This document shows positions 6,234-6,465 of a stretch of 6,465 nt of DNA, one piece after another. The first letter of the stretch is position 1, and every line of letters starts with the position of its first letter. Source of the stretch: Pseudomonadota bacterium. GTDB taxonomy: Bacteria; Bdellovibrionota; UBA1018; CAIMNF01. The stretch spans positions 1 through 6,465 of the forward strand of contig JAIXVT010000129.1 of assembly GCA_027482725.1 (NCBI GenBank), given 5' to 3'. The notes beneath the pieces are model-generated. The model was given only the letters and a program-made list of their open reading frames with translations, did not search any database and was not told the DNA's origin. The translations under genes and the position numbers were made by a program.

Positions 6234-6261
6234 TATTTATCGGCTCCCTCACCCTGAACAA
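6234..6261 (-). promoter_or_regulatory. Candidate promoter of the small RNA
   Basis: On the minus strand an exact GCCGATAA (6244-6237) matches the sigma-28 -10 consensus, but no TAAA lies at the proper distance; the nearest similar word, CAAAGGGTT, is about 5 bp too far upstream. As a sigma-70 alternative, TTGTTC (6261-6256) and TAAATA (6239-6234) are spaced by 16 bp. Either would start transcription close to the first stem-loop. Confidence 0.35.
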
Positions 6262-6378
6262 CCCTTTGTGCTATCTATTCAATTGTGTTTCCATCCTTGC
6301 CACCGCTATCCGCCCTGGCCGGGGCTGATCCAATGGTTCGCAGGCTCCCTTGACGTCAGGGGTCCGCCTACGCGCCCC
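6262..6378. other. Stretch with no recognised gene, GC-rich with a palindrome
   Basis: I see no convincing gene here on either strand. The clearest structure is CCCTTGAC/GTCAGGGG at 6347-6362, a 16-bp near-perfect palindrome around GACGTC with one G-T position. A shorter CCC-GGGG pairing lies near 6313-6324. Open frames on the plus strand through this stretch lack a family match and overlap the candidate small RNA in antisense. Confidence 0.35.
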
Positions 6379-6465
6379 CTACCGTTGGGGGTCTCCGGTT
6401 AACGAGTGCTTCTCGTCTGTTTCGTAAGGTTGCAGATCGCGTGTAGCGCTCTCTCTCATACGTCC
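6379..6465 (-). CDS. Possible C-terminal tail of an unrecognised protein
   Basis: On the minus strand one frame is open from the window edge to a TAG at 6381-6379 and ends ...ATRDLQPYETDEKHSLTGDPQR. It would be the last 28 residues of a gene lying mostly outside the window. A second minus-strand frame is also open over most of the same bases, so openness alone is weak evidence, and two short hairpins (6375-6391 and 6402-6416) lie within or at its end. I do not recognise a family. Confidence 0.2.
   Translation of the reverse strand, partial: GRMRESATRDLQPYETDEKHSLTGDPQR

Noticed and set aside
6220..6260. 6S RNA: GAGCCGATA followed by ATACCA on the minus strand resembles gammaproteobacterial 6S
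   Set aside because: The 3' half needed to form the central bubble and closing stem is absent before the terminator; the word is better explained as a promoter-like box or chance.
6073..6261. 62-codon minus-strand open frame between the window end and smc
   Set aside because: It runs through the intrinsic terminator and the GNRA hairpin, and its translation resembles no family I know.
6363..6380. GGGCGCGTAGGCGG on the minus strand resembles a 16S rRNA segment
   Set aside because: Flanking bases do not match 16S rRNA on either side, so it is a short chance match.
6104..6402. Two plus-strand open frames (74 and 81 codons) near the right end
   Set aside because: They are antisense to the terminator and candidate small RNA, overlap each other in different frames and show no protein family character.
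6317..6465. tmRNA: GGGGCTGATCC...GGTTCGCAGG resembles the tmRNA 5' end
   Set aside because: Spacing differs from the tmRNA start, no tag frame ending in an ALAA-like sequence follows, and the 3' tRNA-like half is not in the window.
1..6465. CRISPR array, insertion sequence, tRNA or attachment site
   Set aside because: I found no regularly spaced repeats, no transposase, no tRNA cloverleaf and no direct-repeat flanks.

Overview
The window most likely comes from a flagellated Bdellovibrio-like predatory bacterium (Bdellovibrionota). I infer this from the character of the flagellins, the tandem flagellin copies and moderate GC of the main body; no marker gene proves it. The first ~260 bases look different: GC-rich and encoding an internal piece of a CorA/ZntB-type metal transporter of the kind found in Pseudomonas. 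They run in frame into a flagellin C-terminus, so the left edge looks like a chimeric join, either an assembly artefact or a recombination junction.

Layout from left to right. Bases 1-260 (+) hold the transporter fragment and 261-482 (+) the last ~73 residues of a flagellin. A 250-bp intergenic region follows, with a strong hairpin, an AT-rich promoter-like tract and a leader hairpin. Bases 733-1566 (+) encode a complete short flagellin (277 aa), followed by a run of hairpins ending in a good intrinsic terminator (1703-1739). On the minus strand, smc (6012-2356, 1218 aa, GTG start) and lolA (2343-1753) form a two-gene operon with a 12-bp gap; the lolA ribosome-binding site overlaps the smc stop. 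Upstream of smc are a candidate promoter and an inverted repeat, then a minus-strand intrinsic terminator at 6112-6145. That terminator closes what looks like a small structured RNA (about 6228-6112). The right-hand ~200 bases are GC-rich with short hairpins and at most the tail of an unrecognised minus-strand reading frame.

Functionally, the flagellins build the flagellar filament, SMC compacts and segregates the chromosome, and LolA-type proteins carry lipoproteins across the periplasm. These are housekeeping and motility functions with no obvious joint pathway. The most novel-looking element is the candidate small RNA. It has a first stem-loop with a C5-AA-C5 loop, a GAGA-capped second stem and a terminator. 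It lies just downstream of an exact GCCGATAA (a sigma-28 -10-like box), and its C-rich loop can pair at 10 of 12 positions with a G-rich stretch in the fliC leader. All of this is inference from sequence alone.
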